From UBA2144 sp043819035 (GTDB taxonomy: Bacteria; Patescibacteriota; Gracilibacteria; Peribacterales; Peribacteraceae), in NCBI GenBank assembly GCA_043819035.1, contig JBDRFD010000065.1, forward strand, positions 1-7,415: a DNA stretch of 7,415 nucleotides, given 5' to 3'. Numbering within the stretch: the first letter of the stretch is position 1; each line of letters starts with the position of its first letter. The notes below the pieces were generated by a model that saw nothing but the letters and a program-made list of their open reading frames with translations, made no database searches and was not told where the DNA came from. Made by a program: the position numbers and the translations under genes. Shown here piece after piece: positions 5,245-7,415 of the stretch.

Positions 5245-6063
5245 GTGAAAGTTCTAATATTCGGATCACGAGGCTATTTAGGGACGTACTTTAAGAAAGC
5301 GTACCCGGAAGCGGCAACTCCAAGCATTGATATTGCACATACAAGCGGTGTGGCTCAAGTTCTTGATGAATGCAAGCCAGATGTCGTCATCAATGCTGCA
5401 GGGAAAACTGGTCGGCCCAACGTTGACTGGTGCGAGGATCATAAGCTCGAAACAATCTCCAGTAACGTGACTGGTCCACTTGTTCTATTAAATGAGTGTG
5501 CAAAAAGGAATATTTACTGGGTGCACTTAGGATCAGGATGTATTTACTCAGGTGATAATGGTGGTAAAGGATTCAGTGAAGAAGATCTCCCGAATTTTTC
5601 TGGGAGCTTCTATGCACGAAGCAAAGCGTGGATTGATCAGGTCCTAAAGGAGTTTCCGGTTTTGGTGTTGCGACTGCGCATGCCTTTTGATGGAACAAGT
5701 GAGCCACGCAACCTGATTACCAAGATAAAAAACTACGAACGCGTTCTGGATGTGCAAAATTCCATCACCTACATTCCGGATTTTCTTGAAGTTGCGAAAG
5801 CATTGATTGAGAAAAAAGCGACTGGACTCTATAACACGGTCAATCCAGGGACGATTTCTCCTTATGAAATTATGGAGATGTACAAGGAGATTGTGGATCA
5901 AACGCATGAGTTCGATCGTCTCACGCTCGAAGAGCTTCCTGATGTAACCAAGGCAGGCCGGTCTAATTGTGCCCTCGATTCCGGTAAGCTACAGGGGGAG
6001 GGGATTACCATGAAACCGGTTAAAGAAGCGGTGGAGGAGGCTTTGGGAGCCATCAAAAAGTAG
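5245..6063 (+). CDS. NRS/ER-type dTDP/UDP-4-keto-6-deoxyglucose 3,5-epimerase/4-reductase (rhamnose synthesis)
   Basis: The product is 272 aa from the GTG at 5245 (MKVLIFGSRGYLG). An ATG at 5188 would translate the inverted repeat and is rejected. It is an extended short-chain dehydrogenase: NAD(P)-binding GSRGYLG (residues 7-13) and catalytic YARSK (Y123, K127). Several stretches resemble the plant NRS/ER enzymes and Mimivirus L780 rather than plain RmlD: NAAGKTGRPNVDWCEDHK (50-67), SGCIYS (97-102), FSEEDLPNFSGSFY (110-123), RNLITKI (155-161), NPGTISPYEIMEMYK and AGRSNCALD. In the plant enzyme the Cys of GCI and the Lys of ITKI are tied to the epimerase step; C99 and K160 are the matching residues here. 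It should turn a 4-keto-6-deoxyhexose nucleotide into the L-rhamnose nucleotide for a surface glycan. No other sugar genes are nearby. The next gene starts 35 nt later on the same strand. Confidence 0.85.
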   Translation: MKVLIFGSRGYLGTYFKKAYPEAATPSIDIAHTSGVAQVLDECKPDVVINAAGKTGRPNVDWCEDHKLETISSNVTGPLVLLNECAKRNIYWVHLGSGCIYSGDNGGKGFSEEDLPNFSGSFYARSKAWIDQVLKEFPVLVLRLRMPFDGTSEPRNLITKIKNYERVLDVQNSITYIPDFLEVAKALIEKKATGLYNTVNPGTISPYEIMEMYKEIVDQTHEFDRLTLEELPDVTKAGRSNCALDSGKLQGEGITMKPVKEAVEEALGAIKK

Positions 6064-6075
6064 ATTCTTATACGG

Positions 6076-6103
6076 TTGCATTACACGGATGCTTCACTAT
6101 GAT
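6076..6103 (+). promoter_or_regulatory. Possible promoter before or within the start of the 6099 gene
   Basis: TTGCAT (6076-6081) and TATGAT (6098-6103) are spaced by 16 nt. The -10 overlaps the first possible ATG (6099), so a transcript from here would begin near 6110 and favour the in-frame ATG at 6129. An 8-bp inverted repeat, TGCTTCAC (6090-6097) and GTGAAGCA (6133-6140), encloses both start codons. This may be chance. Confidence 0.3.
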
Positions 6104-6470
6104 GCTTTTCAATATTACCCCAATTTCTATGAGTGAAGCACAGTCTATGGAAAGCATGGTTTGCGGTCTGCAGGATGGTTGCTGCAATGCAGGAGGAGAA
6201 ATCGTGAGCGGAGGCACGTTTGATGAAGCTGAGTGTGATCAGCTTTCTAATATTTCGTGGCAACAGGAATCTGTTCAAATTGAATTTTCCGAGCTAGATG
6301 GTCCTCGCGGCAGACTTTTGGAACAGCCAGGCGTTTATGGAGCTTATCTCCATCCAAAAGGTGAAGGACGAGTTATGAGAGTGTTGTGTGATACTGGAAC
6401 CGATGTGCGCAGTGTACTCGAAAGTTCAGGATTTACTGTGGAGTCGCTCGAGGAATCAGAAGTAGTGTAG
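6099..6470 (+). CDS. Small cysteine-containing protein of unknown function
   Basis: The product is 123 aa from the ATG at 6099, or 113 aa from the in-frame ATG at 6129 (MSEAQSMESM); the latter fits a TATGAT box that overlaps the first ATG. No signal peptide or membrane segment is seen. The N-terminal part has a cysteine group, VCGLQDGCCNAGG (C22, C28, C29), then GGTFDEAECDQL (C46) and W54. The spacing loosely recalls the short C-x5-CC...GG-F-x3-EC...W modules seen in many environmental bacterial proteins, but the match is weak. The C-terminal half (about residues 66-118) contains GVYGAYLHPKGEGRVMRVLCDTG and VRSVLESSGFTVESLEE, which looks like an alpha/beta fold. It follows the epimerase gene by 35 nt and could be co-transcribed. 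I do not recognise the family. Confidence 0.6.
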   Translation: MMLFNITPISMSEAQSMESMVCGLQDGCCNAGGEIVSGGTFDEAECDQLSNISWQQESVQIEFSELDGPRGRLLEQPGVYGAYLHPKGEGRVMRVLCDTGTDVRSVLESSGFTVESLEESEVV

Positions 6471-6496
6471 ATGATCTCTGGTGGGTCGGGAGGGAT

Positions 6497-6576
6497 CCTT
6501 CGACTCCGCCTCAGGACAAGTTTAAACTAGATGGCTTGCCATGAGCGAGTCCGCCGAAGGCGGACGAGTCGAATGG
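6497..6576. repeat. REP-like palindromic element
   Basis: The left arm CCTTCGACTC-CGCCTCAGGACAAG (6497-6520) is the approximate inverse of the right arm (6535-6576), which begins CTTGCCATGAGCGAG and ends GAGTCGAATGG. The right arm carries an extra perfect hairpin, GTCCGCC (6549-6555) with GGCGGAC (6559-6565) around GAA. G+C content is clearly higher than the flanks. 'CTTCGACTC...CTCAGGACAAG' repeats of this look are found between genes in many bacteria. It probably forms a cruciform or an RNA stem-loop at the end of the upstream transcript. Confidence 0.65.
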
Positions 6577-6737
6577 TGGGCAGTGGGGTCAATGTTCGAA
6601 GCGGGAACCTGTAATAGATTACTACTTGTTCGCATTTGAAACTCCAATTTCAAGGATGGACAAGCGATGTAGAATGTATCGTAGTTTGGCTCAATCAAAG
6701 AAATAAACATAAATGACTATCTATCATCAAACAGATA

Positions 6738-6774
6738 TTGAATACACACACAAGACATTTGATATTATAGACAT
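6738..6774 (+). promoter_or_regulatory. Promoter of the 6775 gene, leaderless arrangement
   Basis: TTGAAT (6738-6743) and TATTAT (6763-6768) are separated by 19 nt, a little long. The -10 is followed by AGACAT and then the ATG at 6775, so the expected transcription start is at the start codon. No Shine-Dalgarno is present. Confidence 0.45.
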
Positions 6775-7377
6775 ATGCTATTTGATCATCATAAAGATTG
6801 GTCTCGCCATAAAACGATTAACTTAGATCACAAACATATTGATTTAAGCCCATTCAAATACAGCGTGTATCAGGGTGTGCTTTGGGCAGAAAACAAGGAG
6901 GAACTGATAATAAGCGATGAAAAAACAAGTTGGAGTCCAACATCTTTAAAATCATTGGATTTAGATAAATTTCCATTAATTAAAGACTTCTATATCGAAA
7001 TGCACACATCTTTTTCTGTGTATGATGGAACATCAAGAGATAAAGAAGAAATCTCTATTCATTTTCGTAGTAGGGATCATGGTGTTTTGTTCACAACTTC
7101 AGACTACATGACGCATTATCTCAATCCAACAAACACATCTATACCGAGTGGTACGATTGAAAAACCGTATCATGATAGTGATCAATCATACAACGTTGTA
7201 ATTTTCCATAACAACGATCATGTTTATATGTTGTCAGGTAATGATGATGAACACGATAATCTGTATTCAAACTGGTTTAAAGTTCCTAAAGAGACATATG
7301 CAACTGCATGGCTCAATGTAAAGAAGTGGGCAAAGATAAGGTTGACCGATGTACCCTCGACATTTCTGGGGCTTTAA
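6775..7377 (+). CDS. A+T-rich orphan protein of unknown function
   Basis: The product is 200 aa with no signal peptide, no membrane segment and no cysteine, so it is probably cytoplasmic. The N-terminus is rich in His (HH at 5-6, H12, H19, H21) and the whole protein is rich in aromatic residues, Asp, Ser and His. Segments that look like beta-strands alternate with polar loops (for example FKYSVYQGVLWAE, KDFYIEMHTSFSVYDG, EISIHFRSRDHGVLF, YNVVIFHNNDHVYMLSG), suggesting a mostly beta fold. I do not recognise the family. Codon use is visibly more A+T rich than in the ftsK or epimerase genes (many AAA, GAT, TAT, ATT), and it lies after a REP-like repeat, which suggests horizontal acquisition. The start is supported by the TATTAT box 6 nt upstream. 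It ends at TAA 7375-7377. Confidence 0.72.
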   Translation: MLFDHHKDWSRHKTINLDHKHIDLSPFKYSVYQGVLWAENKEELIISDEKTSWSPTSLKSLDLDKFPLIKDFYIEMHTSFSVYDGTSRDKEEISIHFRSRDHGVLFTTSDYMTHYLNPTNTSIPSGTIEKPYHDSDQSYNVVIFHNNDHVYMLSGNDDEHDNLYSNWFKVPKETYATAWLNVKKWAKIRLTDVPSTFLGL

Positions 7378-7415
7378 AAAAAATGGTGGTGCGGACTCTA
7401 TGACGTTCGAACTGA

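Larger units (their letters stand above)
6471..6774. other. Intergenic region with REP-like element and promoter, no gene
   Basis: About 300 nt separate two + strand genes. The first third holds the palindromic repeat at 6497-6576. The middle (about 6577-6720) shows no gene I can support; a 62-codon minus-strand frame crosses the repeat and has no recognisable product. The last part is A+T rich and contains the promoter of the following gene. Confidence 0.55.

Noticed and set aside
6522..6710. 62-codon minus-strand frame
   Set aside because: It crosses the REP-like palindrome, has no recognisable product and no promoter or ribosome site.
7384..7415. Possible 3' end of a tRNA or tmRNA on the minus strand (GCACCACCA then eight T, with GTTCGAAC upstream)
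   Set aside because: The distance from the TTCGAA to the CCA is several nucleotides too long for a T-arm plus acceptor, and the bases beside the TTCGAA loop do not pair. The window ends before it can be tested further.

Overview
The window looks like a stretch of chromosome from an uncultivated bacterium with a compact genome, most likely a Candidate Phyla Radiation (Patescibacteria) lineage such as the Peregrinibacteria/Peribacteria. This is inferred from gene content and style: a four-helix-bundle (S23/IVP) gene, a divergent HAM1/RdgB, short genes, almost no Shine-Dalgarno sequences, and -10 boxes placed 6-8 nt before start codons. No rRNA or marker phylogeny is available here, so the placement is tentative. 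The code appears standard.

Layout. 1-284: no gene, but a long A/G-rich direct and inverted repeat. 285-845 (+): a secreted protein with three Cys-pair repeats, followed by a perfect 26-bp palindrome and a strong intrinsic terminator. 947-1443 (-): a type II toxin-antitoxin pair (Phd/YefM-like antitoxin, RelE/ParE-like toxin) with a consensus -10 box and a palindromic candidate operator. 1503-2102 (-): a HAM1/RdgB-family nucleotide pyrophosphatase with an altered base-pocket loop. 2103-2440: intergenic DNA containing a MITE/REPIN-like element bounded by inverted repeats, plus a 7-bp tandem repeat that supplies the ftsK stop codon. 2441-4672 (-): complete ftsK DNA translocase. 4743-5210: a four-helix-bundle gene, interrupted by an in-frame TAA, enclosed by a perfect 20-bp inverted repeat built from a 10-mer that occurs six times. 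5245-6063 (+): a sugar-nucleotide epimerase/reductase resembling the plant and giant-virus rhamnose synthase (NRS/ER) more than ordinary RmlD. 6099-6470 (+): a small Cys-containing protein of unknown function. 6471-6774: a REP-like palindromic element. 6775-7377 (+): an A+T-rich orphan gene, possibly acquired.

How the parts relate. The genes do not form one pathway. FtsK (chromosome segregation) and the RdgB homologue (nucleotide-pool sanitation) are housekeeping functions. The toxin-antitoxin pair, the four-helix-bundle module, the MITE-like and REP-like repeats and the A+T-rich orphan are accessory insertions between them. The most interesting items are the inverted-repeat-bounded four-helix-bundle module with its nonsense codon, the recurrent leaderless promoter arrangement, the NRS/ER-type enzyme, and the three-repeat secreted cysteine protein.
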